From assembly GCA_029255685.2 (NCBI GenBank), contig CM055315.2:68477681-68541680 (forward strand): a stretch of 64,000 nucleotides of DNA. The letters are read 5' to 3'. Origin of the DNA: Silene conica. Taxonomy: Eukaryota > Streptophyta > Magnoliopsida > Caryophyllales > Caryophyllaceae. The translations under genes were made by a program, and so were the position numbers. The notes under the pieces were generated by a model. The model saw only the letters and a program-made list of their open reading frames with translations. It ran no database searches and had not been told where the DNA came from. Of the stretch, positions 22,669 through 33,685 are shown piece after piece (positions within the stretch are counted from its first letter, which is position 1; every line of letters starts with the position of its first letter).

Positions 22669-24045
22669 GAGTAAATTAATAATTACTCCCTTATATGTTT
22701 CACTTTTCTAAAATTACTCCCTTATATGTTTTTTTAATACATTACTCCCTTAAGTTGATCTCGGACCAAAAGTTGCTACATATCAAATTTTAAGGTGAAA
22801 AAGTTTGTAAATGGACGAAATTGCCCTTCAGTTTATTTTGACGGAAACCATGGACTTCATCTTCAACCTCCAGATCTCACTAAACCAAGCTCCTTTAATG
22901 CAATCAACAAAATTCTAAGGGATTGTAAGCTTCATTTAACTCTAACACTAAATCCTTTTGTCCCAAAATACGGTAAATGCTTGAAAAATGCAATGATTAG
23001 TTTGATTATATATATGTAGCTTGATTATGCCAAACAAGATTGATATGCAACCTAATAACAGTCCCTAAATCACCAGATTTCGCACCAGTACAATCACTTT
23101 CTCACATCGTCATCTTACCTCAAATCACCACACATCCGAGTCTATCGCCATAAGCTTCACTCCTAGACACTTCATCATTCCATAGCTTTCAGCTACTTAA
23201 CAAACTCAACATACTCAGATCTAAACCCAGAAAAATTGTGGAAATGAAGAGAAAAATAAAATCAGGGTAGTTTTTGCAATTGGGGAAGAAATATAAATAC
23301 CTTTAGTTTTAAAATAGTAAGCTAAGAAAAATTGGGATTTAAGAGGCAGAAAGAGTAACGAATGACTTGCTTCTCCTGTCTCGTTGCTCTTACTATGTCC
23401 CAGCTCAACCTCACCATTGCTAGAAACCTTCTCTGTCCCAGTTGTTTTCATCAACAACCTTTCATTTACCTCATTTAATTAAAAACCCGAAATCCTATTG
23501 ACAACCCTAAATCTTTGAAAACCTCAAATTGTAATTAAAACCCCAAATTTAATTAGAATGTTCAATTAAATCTCTCAAATAATCTTAACCCTAACTTGAA
23601 GATTTACTTATTAGGAGATTATTAGAAGCATGTGCCATCAAATAATTTTAATTTCAGTCTTTAATTGAAAAGAATGAAAATGGATAAAATATGATTTACT
23701 CCAAAAATAAAGATGTACTAACCTTGAAGAAAATGAAAATTTTAAGACTTGAACAACTATATTGAAAAATTAAGTACGTATTAGTTTTGATGAAGATAAA
23801 GGATGAGTAAAATAGTCTAAATGATAAGAGCAACATAAGGGGAAGGAAACTCAGGGGCATTTCCGTCATAAATTTAGGGAAATTGAGAGAAAATTCAAAA
23901 TTTGACGGAAATATTCACTAGATCTGAAAAATGGTAGCAATTTTTGACCTGAGATCAACTTAAGGGAGTAATGTAAAAAAAGAAACATATAAGGGAGTAA
24001 TTTTAGAAAAGTGAAACATATAAGGGAGTAATTATTAATTTACTC
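22669..24045. mobile_element. Mutator-like non-autonomous element, 1377 bp
   Basis: Long terminal inverted repeats of about 110 bp begin GAGTAAATTAATAATTACTC, with CCCTTATATGTTTCAC repeated inside. They are flanked by a 9-bp duplication TTTTATAAA (22660-22668 and 24046-24054), the Mutator signature. The interior (about 22790-23950) has no transposase. It has a frame of about 70 codons at 22795-23019 and a shorter minus-strand frame, neither recognised. The contents could be captured host DNA. Confidence 0.88.
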
Positions 24046-24705
24046 TTTTATAAATTTCTCCTTCAATCTTAAAATGCTCATAGAATCTTCGTTTCTTATC
24101 CGATTGAGACGATTTTCGCGGCCACGGATTCCTCTTCTCGCCCTCCTTCTTTCTAGGTAAGTTTTATCTCATAATCTTTCCGTCAAAATTTCGGCCTGCT
24201 CTTGTAATTTCGAAATTCGTGATTTTCTTCGATGTTTGTGTTGTTTTAGACGGTGTTGGTGTTAACCCGGAAGAAGGCTTGGTGATTATTGAAGACGATC
24301 TCGAAGATTTCAAAGATTTCGCTAAGTAAAGGTGACGATAATGAGAAACTCGGTCTTTTTGTTAAAATAGCAAGTTTGTTTGTGTTCTTGTTGTTATTTT
24401 TGATTTTTGTTTAAGATTGATGATTATGGACTTAGTAATATGTTAGGAATAACCTTACTTGAAGATTATATGTTTGCTTGATGTTTCATATGAGTAATGG
24501 CTTAATTTGTGAATTTTATGTTTTGCGACTGATACAAAGTATAATCATTTTGAGGATTGTTATGGGTTTAATTGCTGATAGATAGTGTTATTGGTTGGTT
24601 TGTGATAATTGAGAAATATTGTTGTTGTAAATTTAGAAGTTTGATATCTATTCATTGAAGTATTGAGTTTACTGGAAAATGCGTTTTTGCGAAACAGGCT
24701 CTCTG

Positions 24706-25005
24706 AGCCGGTCGACCGACCGGCCGCCGGTCGACCGGCTGGGAGTGTCTTTGGTGGGTTTTTGCGGGTTTTGAGTTTATAGACTTTGAGCTGCCAGCCG
24801 GTGGGCCGACTGCCTGCCGACCGACTGGTAGCCTCTTTTGGGATGCCTCTTGCGTAGAGTTGTATGTAGGAGTATGTTCCCCAGCCGGTGGACCGGCCGC
24901 CTGCCGACCGGCTGGGAACCCTTTGACCTTTGTTTCGTGGGTTTTGGGAAAGAAATAGAGAAGGAGTGCCCAGCCGGTAGGCCGGCTGCCTGCCGACCGG
25001 CTGGG
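24706..25005. repeat. four GC-rich hairpins, about 88-bp period
   Basis: Imperfect palindromes start at 24706, 24794, 24880 and 24969. The first has 13-bp perfect arms (AGCCGGTCGACCG / CGGTCGACCGGCT) around a 9-nt loop. The others have arms of the CCCAGCCGGT / ACCGGCTGGG type with a few mismatches. This is strikingly GC-rich in an AT-rich region. The long minus-strand open frame over it (25135-24560) is a by-product of the repeats. Confidence 0.85.
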
Positions 25006-25166
25006 GACCCCTGATGATTATTTTACTTTGAATTCGTAATTCGTTCATAACTTTGAAACGGTTGATCGGTTTTGATTGAAACTCGTTCCTTGTATCTTTG
25101 ATATGTGTTTGAGGTCCCCGGAGGATGGGCGACACTATATTGGGTTCGGGAATGGAGTGAGGATAG

Positions 25167-25207
25167 AGACCCCCCGGTCGGGTAACCGAAAGGGAAACCG
25201 GCTCTCC
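25167..25207. repeat. GTAA-loop hairpin, left copy
   Basis: The context AGACCCCCC...GGGAAACCGGCTCTCC surrounds the hairpin TCGG-GTAA-CCGA (25178-25189). A second copy at 26011-26053 has the same context and loop but different, still complementary arms. Confidence 0.7.
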
Positions 25208-25309
25208 CTCAACTTAGTTCCCGGGGTCAATTAAGTGTTGTTTAGTGGTTTAAGAAGTTAGAACTATAGGTTAGTTTCTATCTTTGGATGCTAATGATTG
25301 AGTTGTATG

Positions 25310-25870
25310 TCGCGTGGTGGGATATGTGTTAAGTTCACCTCTGGACCCACTACGTGTTTTGTATGTCGCGTGATGGGATATGTGTTAAGCTCACCTCTGG
25401 ACCCATTACGTGTTTTGCTTGTGGCGTGTCAGGATATGTGTTAAGCTCACCTCTGGACCTGACACGTGATCGGTTGTCGTACACGGGATATGTGTTAAGC
25501 TCACCTCTGGACCCGTTGTGCGATAGCTGTGTATTGGGATATGTGTTAAGTTCACCTCGGGACCCAATACTTGTTTGTAGCATTGGGATATGCGTTAAGC
25601 TCACCTCTGGACCCTTTGCTTTTGGATGTATGTTGGGATATGTGTTAAGTTCACCTCTGGACCCGACATTTGTTTGTAGTGGGATATGTGTTAAGTTCAC
25701 CTCTGGACCCTTTTCTTGAATTGTGTGTATAGGGATATGTGTTAAGTTCACCTCTGGCCCCTTTACTTGAATTGCATGTTCGGATATGTGTTAAGTTCAC
25801 CTCTGGACCCGACATTGTTTGGTAGTGGGATATGTGTTAAGTTCACCTCTAGACCCATTGCTAGTGTTTG
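25310..25870. repeat. eleven-unit tandem array of hairpins with conserved core
   Basis: The core GGATATGTGTTAAGYTCACC followed by TCTGGACC recurs eleven times, with GATATG starting at 25321, 25377, 25433, 25487, 25538, 25587, 25637, 25683, 25734, 25783 and 25829. Arms on both sides vary between units yet often pair: CGCGTGATGGG/CCCATTACGTG, GCGTGTCAGG/CCTGACACGTG, GTATTGGG/CCCAATAC, ATGTTGGG/CCCGACAT. Units at 25587, 25683 and 25734 pair less well. The period falls from 56 to 46 bp along the array. Not coding; not a CRISPR array. Confidence 0.9.
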
Positions 25871-26010
25871 TTTATATCTGCTTGCCTTGAGATTGGTACA
25901 ATGTCAGATATGAATGATGAAGTTGATGATTATATTGCTTGAGTTATAGTTTGTTCATCCAAGGCATTGGATGACTCTATGATCTGTTTCATAAATAGTT
26001 GGATTGAAAA

Positions 26011-26053
26011 AGACCCCCCGACTGGGTAACCAGTAGGGAAACCGGCTCTCCTT
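26011..26053. repeat. GTAA-loop hairpin, right copy
   Basis: Hairpin ACTGG-GTAA-CCAGT at 26021-26034, in the same surrounding sequence as 25167-25207. Compared with that copy, arm bases differ on both sides while pairing is kept. Confidence 0.7.
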
Positions 26054-26828
26054 CCTAACGGTTTATGAAGTTGGTTGAGAGCCGTACATTAGTGATTGCA
26101 TGATAGTATGAGATCGGTTATTGAGATATTGTTATACTTCACATGTTTATATATGCTGGAGTATTCTGTTTGTATTTATGTGTTACGTGTCGTTACAAAA
26201 AGTGGCTAGGAGAACTCTAGTCACTCCCCACTGATTGTGGCGTACATGTTTACATGTATGTAGGTACATGATAGGTGGTTGGCAGAGGGTTGCATGAAGC
26301 TAGCGAGCGATGATCCTATTCATCGATTGACTTACACGTTTACGTTAGCTAGACTTAGTTTACATTTCAGTTTTGAATGCCTGTAGGGATGTGCCATCCC
26401 AGGCTGATTGTATATTTATATTTTACTTTCAGTTTCAGTTTTAACTCACCTCGCATGTTTATGTTAAAAAGTTTTAATTTCGCTGCATTTTTAGTAATTT
26501 GTGTGTTTTATATTTCCGCTTTCGCGAGGGGTTTTACAATGATCTCAGCAAATAAGTATATTCATATTTGACGAATTGTCTTAATTGGTTCTTTTTGTCT
26601 TCGTATGCCAAAATTAATAAATTATGGAGTATAAACATGTTTATTCGTTTTAGTTAATATCAATAACTTGGTGTTCAAGCTATGAAAGACAAAGCTTATA
26701 TAACATCATAAAATTAGGGGTCCTTATACTTAACTTCAGTAAAAATTAACAAATCATTAATAGATAATAACGCCTTTATTTTATTTATGTTTTTTTGGTT
26801 CGTGGCTAGGAATTCTAAGAATATAGGA

Positions 26829-29668
26829 TTAACATTCTTGTTGCATATTGGAAGCAACAGCTCGAGCCCAAAACTTAATTTGGGCCTTCATATCCTGGCT
26901 CGATTTTGCCTTCGGGTCAACCCAATCAGGGACGGTAGGTGGGTCCGAAAAATAAGACCTCATGACTGTACTATCTAAACTAGCTTTTCTTTGCAGTCGT
27001 CCAGGACGTATTTGGGTTACACTTGAGCTTAAGTCGTTGTTGTCCGTTGAGAAGCCCAAGTCCTTGAAACCTTGCAATTCCTGAATTTGTAGAGCACTTA
27101 AGCTCTTTTGCGACTTGAGGTTGTTGTCTATAGGTTGGATATTGGATTGATCAATTTTGGTAGGGTTGTTGTTCATCTTGGTTAGCTCCCTTTTTCTAGG
27201 TGTTTTGTTCTTGGAGTAGCTAGGATTTTGCTTTGTGCCCTGTGAAGACATAACATGACAAGTTTCAAAGTCATTGATTAGAGATATTATGTATCATTGT
27301 TTATGATTTATTTTGGTTAATGGAGCACGGTACAACATAATAATGTAATATCAGCAAGACTTGCCGAAGACGGTGACAATTCGTCTCCTCAAGAAAACAG
27401 GTCAAATGTTACCATTTTAACGCTAAATGTAATCGGTATAAATTTCTAAGTTAACGGATTGTTTTTTTATATGGTTATATTTGTCTTAAAATGATGATAC
27501 TTTAACCCGTCTTCTTGAGGAGACGGAATTGGTCCATCTTCATTAAGAATTTGTGGTGTAATATATACCAACACCATTACATGTTTTTTATTGTGGAAAA
27601 ACATCTAAAGTAGTTAATTCGATTATTTTGATGAGTTGCACTTGCACTACGATGAGTCATTCAACGATCTTAAATAAAACTAACTTAGGGTAAGATTATT
27701 GGGGTCTTGAGACAAGACTTTGACGAGTCTTAAGACAAGACTTTTTTCAAGACCACCAATAATTTACCAAAGTCTGAACAAAGTCTTAAGTCGAGTCTTG
27801 GATATCCAAGACTCGACTTAAGACTTTGTTAAGTCTTGACCCCACCGTCTTTTATTTTTTTAATGTTATATATTTTTTAAATTAGTGTTTCTTTGTACTT
27901 AAATGCATTAATATAATTTCTCACCATTGCTTGTTTCACTTTTACTGCCAAAACTTTATTTCTCACTCATTTCTCTCAATAAAAATTATATTCAACTAAT
28001 TCCATATTACAAAATGGATCCCAACCAAAATTTTGATTTAAATTTTATTATAATGTGTCATGATTAATTATGTTATCTAAGTTACCAAAAAACGTATGTT
28101 ATCAAATATGTAATGTATTAATTATTAAGTTTATTAGCATAGTCTGTGTGTTGTCTTTTTATATATATAATTAAGTTCCGTTAAGTTATATAATTAAGTT
28201 TATGCATTTTAATTAGTAATGTTTAATACAAACTAGCATTAATTAATATGTTTTTAAAAAAGAAAAGTAAAATGGAAAAGTAAAGTCTGAGACGAGTCTG
28301 ACGGATAATGTATAAAATCTGAGATGAGTCTGAGGTAAGTCTGAAGTAAGTCTGAATAATAAAGAAATAATAAAAGTTAGTGGAAAGCTGACGTGGCACA
28401 GTCATAAGACTTTGGAAAATCTGAGGAATAATCTTACCCTTAAATACAATAATTGAGAAGGAATAAGTTTGAAGATGAGGTAGCATCAGCAAAATCAAAG
28501 CAGGATATACAATGAAAAAAATGAAAACCAACTCTATGAATTCATACATAGATGGTTAACATAAAATATTGTGAGTTTGCACCGACTTTTTCGAAACTAT
28601 TGACTACTGATTAGTTAAGTAGCTGAAATTTGATTGTTTTTAGTCAATAGTAAATTGGAATGAGATTGATCGTCATCTCTCACTAATTTAATGAGAAATA
28701 TAATAGAAAAACAAAAATTTTAGTGGGTCTCTCTCCCCAACCTATGAAAGGTCTTTCAATAGCGCTATAAGAGACCGTCTCTCTGAAAGTTTTTTGTTGA
28801 CCCTTACCCAATTCAAAGTATGAAACACAGGAAAGAGTTAATACGTACTACGTTAGATATGATTATTAAATTAAATGATCATATTTTAATTTAGGCGAAA
28901 ATGAGTTGTTCGAGTGACATGTCTTTCCTAAGATCATAATGAGGTCTAACTTGAAGATTATGAGGGACCATCTTTGTTTAAGTAATCATATGAAGTTGGT
29001 TCAGACACAAAAACATTGATTTAGTATGAAGTAGCAAACACACCTAAAATACATGTATTTGCTTAGGAAATAAAACCGTTAGAAAAAAACAAGATTATTA
29101 TTGAATTGAGATACGTACATACCTTAGAATTGCATTTAGGTGGCAACAACAAAGAAGAATCAATAGAAGCTGTTCTTGTCAATTTAGTGTTAGCTATAGG
29201 AGCTTTCTCTTGCAACAAACTCGACATTTTCCTACACAAGTTCTCACCCTTTTCAACGTTTGACACAATGCTTGACGCTTCATTAGCAACCCTACACGGT
29301 GGCAAAGACGACCTACGCTCCAATCTTGGAGTTGGCAAAGGCGGCATTGGCATAGCTTGCCTAATCAAATCACCCATTCTTGGCTCATCTTCTTCTTCCT
29401 CTTCCTCTACAACTTCATATTTCTTATCTTTTCCTAAGGAAATCGGAAGAGAAGGCGCTCGACGAAGGTTATTGTTCATTTTGATAGAGTGGTAATCAGT
29501 TGTGTTGTAGGTAACATCATCCTTTGGGGTGTTCGAGGAAGCAGGACAAGGATCAGAGTTAGACCTCACCATAGTTTTTGAGGACTTTGATTTGTTTAGC
29601 AAAGTGTTACCAAAGAACCAAGTATGTTCTAAAACAAGACTAAGTTGCCCTTTTTGTTGTTGATCCAT
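26829..29668 (-). CDS. DUF1685 family protein, two exons, 318 aa
   Basis: A plant family with no firmly established biochemical function. Exon 1 is 29668-29123 (182 codons), with donor AAG|GTATGT. Exon 2 is 27239-26829, with acceptor TTCACAG. Recognised by the start HTWFFGNTL, the RSNSDPCP block, LERRSSLPP, LTRTASIDSS, the core LQELQGFKDLGFS-like stretch (LSALQIQELQGFKDLGFST) and the closing KAQIKFWARAVASN. There is an acidic run (EEEEEEDEP) near residue 92. The 1.9-kb intron holds a Harbinger-type element. No signal peptide or membrane segment is seen. Confidence 0.88.
27688..28439. mobile_element. PIF/Harbinger-type non-autonomous element in DUF1685 intron
   Basis: Terminal inverted repeat GGGTAAGATTATT / AATAATCTTACCC flanked by TTA on both sides (27685-27687, 28440-28442). 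The interior is made of GTCTTGAGACAAGACT and GTCTGAGACGAGTCTG type blocks. No transposase. A partial copy is at 21938-22250. Confidence 0.85.
28443..29122. other. remaining intron of the DUF1685 gene
   Basis: AT-rich intron sequence between the Harbinger element and exon 1. No coding or transposon end recognised. Confidence 0.5.
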
Positions 29669-29942
29669 CAGATGTCATATGTGGCTACTATTATTTGAGC
29701 CTTCAATTAGTTCAACCAATCTAAAGTTAACATTTCAAATAGTGTGTGATACTCCACTTTTCTCTTTTACAACTTATATGCACAAGATTCATGTATGTAT
29801 GTGTATGTATCAACACCCCCGGCCACTTGGACATCCAAGGTTATCTACTTATAATTACTTTATTAAAACCTCTTGCTTAAGATGTGATACTCGTCTAATT
29901 TATTAAATCGATTCAAATATTAGTATATCATGAAAAAATATA

Positions 29943-30034
29943 CCATCCTCCATTTTTATATAATGTACCCATTTGTTGAATATATGAGTGTAGTATTTTA
30001 ATAAAATGGGTACATTATATAAAAATGGAGGAAG
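29943..30034. mobile_element. 92-bp Stowaway-like MITE
   Basis: Nearly all palindrome: TCCTCCATTTTTATATAATG at the left (continuing GTACCCATTT) is repeated in inverse at the right. It is flanked by TA on each side (29941-29942, 30035-30036). Confidence 0.85.
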
Positions 30035-30036
30035 TA

Positions 30037-30925
30037 GTTATTTTTGGTAGTTTTTAAACAATTTATCATACCATTTTTTTATTTTATCGACTCGTCTTAA
30101 AAATTAAGACGAATACTTAATACAAAGGTTTGACGAGAATTTGTTTTAGTTTATTATTGTATGATGATGTTTGATGCATAGATAGTTGTGCATGGAGTGA
30201 CTTAGGTTGGCCATGTGAGTTCAACCAATCATTTGATACTATTATATGTATTTAATTAGTTACTACGGAGTATATACGATTACTATTTGAGCTTTAGTTT
30301 ACTATTTGAGCTTTAGTTTATTTATATGGCCGAAATTGAAAGGTTACATATGCATATAATTTAGTCATGCATTATTGTTGCTTTAATGGTAAAAAGTTCC
30401 TCCTTTCGAGATTAGAATTTGTTAATTACTCTATAGTCTATCTACAAGAGTGCAAGACTACAAGAGACAAACATCTTATTAACGACTTATATTAACTTCT
30501 AAGGTAGAAAGTAATTTTGGTAAACTTCCAAGACTATAATCTTATTGATTCTAAACTTAAATATTTATGAGACTAGCTTAATAACACAAGTATAAGTGAT
30601 CATAAAGTACAATAGTAGTTATCGTGTACAATGATCTTATTTCGTATTTTTTGCAAAATGTGATCATTTTTGGGTAAAAATAATCTTTTTTTGATAAATA
30701 GTGTCCATTTTGAAAAAATAGGTAATTTTTTAACTAGAAAAAAGTGGTGAATATTTAATCAAAAGTAGTAAATATTTATCAAAAGTGCTAACTTTTCTAT
30801 TGGTCACACTTGCGACTGTCAGAATTTGTATAAATAAGATATTATTATTTAAATGTGGTTTAGAGAATTACACTAGCTCACAATAAGACATCAAAATTTT
30901 TAGCAAGTCTACACAAATAATTAAA
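30037..30925. other. intergenic, no gene seen
   Basis: AT-rich. ACTATTTGAGCTTTAGTTTA is directly repeated at about 30280-30320. Nothing else recognised. Confidence 0.45.
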
Positions 30926-31542
30926 CTAGTTTTTGGCCCGTGTAAAAAATCGCACGGGTTGTTTTCAAATCGTATTATTCTAAATATGTATCATCGGAAC
31001 TAAATTATAAATGTTCATAAATTTTGTTTTATATCTTACATCTATATACTTTTTTGATCAAAATATGATTTTTGTTTTATATCTAACATCTACACACTTT
31101 TGTTTATGACTTGATTTTCGCAAAATATTTCAATTTATGATATTAATTAACTTATTTTTATTGCCTTTTAATTTAGTATTATTGTCGTCACTGTTTTTTT
31201 CGATTGCTGTAAATTGTTAATTATTGTTGTTTATTGTAAACTATGTATTGGACGTAACTTGTTATGTAATATATAGTTCTAGACAGGCGGCGTTCGAAAT
31301 TATTATATTTTGTTATATAATATTTAAATTCATGTTATACATATTGATAGTTTTCATAGAAATTCATATTTACGAACTTATATAAAAAACTGTTACGTAA
31401 TAATTGTAAAACTATTATTTCAGGCCGTTATTTCGAATTAAAATCATTATACAACTATGCGGGCCCACCATGATGAATTAAAAAAATTGGGTTGATGGCG
31501 TGGCTCAACCAGAGCCTTCTAAAGATCTTGCAATTATATAGA
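30926..31542 (-). mobile_element. Helitron, 617 bp, non-autonomous
   Basis: On the minus strand it begins TCTATATAATTGCAAG after a host A. It ends with hairpin ACCCGTGCGATTTTTTACACGGG (stem CCCGTG), then AAAAACTAG and a host T. Start TC, end hairpin plus CTAG, and insertion between A and T are the Helitron rules. No Rep/helicase is encoded. Confidence 0.85.
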
Positions 31543-31748
31543 TAATATTAAATTTGTGGCTTGGGCTTTTAAAAGATGGTTGAGCACCTCCAATGGTTTG
31601 TTTTAGGAATTTGCTTGCAATATTTATAAAATAGCAAGCAAGTAGCTTACTATTGGAGTAAGGAAATATTTATGTAAATTATGAGCATTGTAGCTCTACC
31701 AAGCATGTAACTAACTTTAAAAAAATAAAAATAAAATAAAAGGTAAAG

Positions 31749-32599
31749 TGTTGAGAATATAGAAAGGAAAGAATTGCATAAGGAATTATATTATTAATAG
31801 TAATCTTACATTGATATGTGACTCAAACCCTAATGATAAACCCTAGATGATAGATGAGCCTAGCCCAATATCCTAATACCCTCCCGCAATCGTAAAGGCA
31901 GTGCGTAGTACGAACTTTACGATTGCAGAAATATAAAAGAAAAAAAACATAATCAATATAAAAAGGAAAAATAAAATATCTTCATCTTCGTCGATCTTCA
32001 TAAATTTCTTCGTCTTGAAAGGTATGTAAGAAACGAGTATTAAGACTCGTTAAGAATTTCTCGAACAAGAACGTTATGTTTTTCGAACTTGTCGACTATC
32101 AAATAATTTGTTAGGAACTCTAATCGAACCTAAACAAATTTCAACAACACGGAAAATTATCCGCCAATTCAAGATCTTGAGAACCTTAATTTTTTCGGAC
32201 TCCAAAAAAAAAGTACCACCTTAAAAGACGTTGAATAATTTTAATCAAATTTGGGAGAGAAGAGGATTATTTTTCCCATTGTTATGGAGATATGAAGCGT
32301 GAAACATGAGTTTGTCTGAGATAGATTAAGACAATTCAACGTTATTTTTTTTATGAAGATCCCACCGGTGGGTGTAAATTTCCGACCACCCACCGGTAAG
32401 AATAAGGAAGCGGTTTTAAGAGTCCTCAAGAAAGAGGCTCTGATACCATGTTGAAAATATAGAAAGGAAAGAATTTCATAATGAATTTTATTATTAATAG
32501 TAGTCTTACATTGATATGTGACAATGTATTTATAATACATCGTCAAACCCTAAATGATAAACCCTAGATGATAGATGGGCCTAGCCCAATATCCTAATA
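31749..32599 (-). mobile_element. TRIM-type LTR retrotransposon, 851 bp
   Basis: Two short LTRs (31749-31878, 130 bp; 32449-32599, 151 bp) begin TGTTGARAATATAG and end ATATCCTAATA in plus orientation. A perfect primer site TGGTATCAGAGCC on the minus strand (32448-32436) touches the right LTR. A purine tract (GCGGGAGGG) touches the left one. TAAAG flanks both ends (31744-31748, 32600-32604). The right LTR has an extra block of about 21 bp (TGTATTTATAATACATC region). No gag or pol. Confidence 0.9.
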
Positions 32600-32604
32600 T
32601 AAAG

Positions 32605-33685
32605 TTTATGATTGGAGGAATATTTTATTGCGGGACTCATAATATTAGAAATATTGTATCCAACCATTGGAGCAATATATAGTCGAAGAGCAAAAAGGAA
32701 AGATAATTCCTATTATCATCAATTCATAATTTGTGATGATTTTATTAAATGAAGTTGATAAGGGCCAAGGGGGGAGGTCGTAAGAAAGAGAGTTAGATTG
32801 AGACGGGATGAGTTAGTGAAATGGTAATTGTGTGTTTTTTTTTTTTGGGTTACTAATAAGGTGGTCGGGTTAAATAGGGTATTAATGAGTAAAGGACTGA
32901 CATGTTTAGGTTATGGAGCAAGATGTGTTTAAAAATTATAATTCTTAAATTATATTATATCACGCGTCTGTATATCAAATTTAGCATTATTTTTCTATGA
33001 TTATATCACGAATTTGTGTATTTTACAACTTAACTAAATCGTTTCAATTATACATAGGCCACAATTTTCATTTCATATTATTTTCACCGATTAGGATTAC
33101 GTAATTTGTACTAAATGATAAACTGATTTAGTGCAGAAGTCATTTTGACTTGTGCACGTGTTTTATAAACACGCACGAGCTTAATAAAACACATGTTTAA
33201 CAATTTGAATAGGCTAGCACTAATCAGACCCACGTAATTTGACGAACTATGTGTTATTTATTTAATCAGAATAACTATTTTCAAATGAGGTGTATAATTA
33301 AGGATTTATGTGTATCATTCGAGTACAAAACATAGCGTAAAAACCGAAATTTAGCTAATAGAAGTATATATCGTACTATAACTATTCAACCAAATGACAT
33401 TAATGAATCACTTACGCTAACAACAAACAAATGAAACTTTGTATTTGATGTTGCAAACAAAATACTCGACGGTACAAACAAAATATTTTGTATTACAAAC
33501 GAAATTCTAATGTATAAGAACAAAATTTGAAGTAGCATTACATGCAATTTTGTTTATAATAAAATCAAGTAAAAACTACATTTATTTTTATTTTTAGTGC
33601 AAAAATACTACATTTTTTTAATATAGCAAGTTCTTTTAAGTATTTATATAATTTTTATAATAACAAGATTTAAAAAAAACATAAC
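32605..33685. other. AT-rich sequence, part of a Helitron of unknown start
   Basis: No gene. Since a plus-strand Helitron 3' end lies at 33713, its body must cover some of this stretch, but I could not identify the 5' TC end. Confidence 0.4.

Larger units (their letters stand above)
22266..26538 (+). repeat. candidate long (solo) LTR, interrupted
   Basis: Starts TGTAACATCCCAATATTTCGG, a beginning common to plant Ty3 LTRs, and ends GGGGTTTTACA. Without the inserted Mutator-like element it is about 2.9 kb. ACAAAACCCTAA and promoter-like sequence lie near its left part. The flanking 5-mers (AAAAT, ATGAT) are not a convincing duplication, and no gag/pol adjoins either end. It contains three hairpin families: 24706-25005, 25178-25189 with 26021-26034, and 25310-25870. 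It could instead be part of a larger unknown repeat. Confidence 0.5.

Noticed and set aside
24560..25135. 191-codon minus-strand frame rich in Gly/Arg/Pro
   Set aside because: It follows the four GC-rich palindromes; the repeated peptide pieces come from the DNA repeats.
25350..25751. Long open frames on both strands over the hairpin array
   Set aside because: They simply translate the repeat core again and again; there is no start context, domain or codon signal.
25310..25870. CRISPR-like array of repeats and spacers
   Set aside because: The layout (constant core, variable spacer) looks similar, but the spacers are partly alike, pair with each other across the core, vary in length from unit to unit, and the DNA is plant nuclear with no cas genes.
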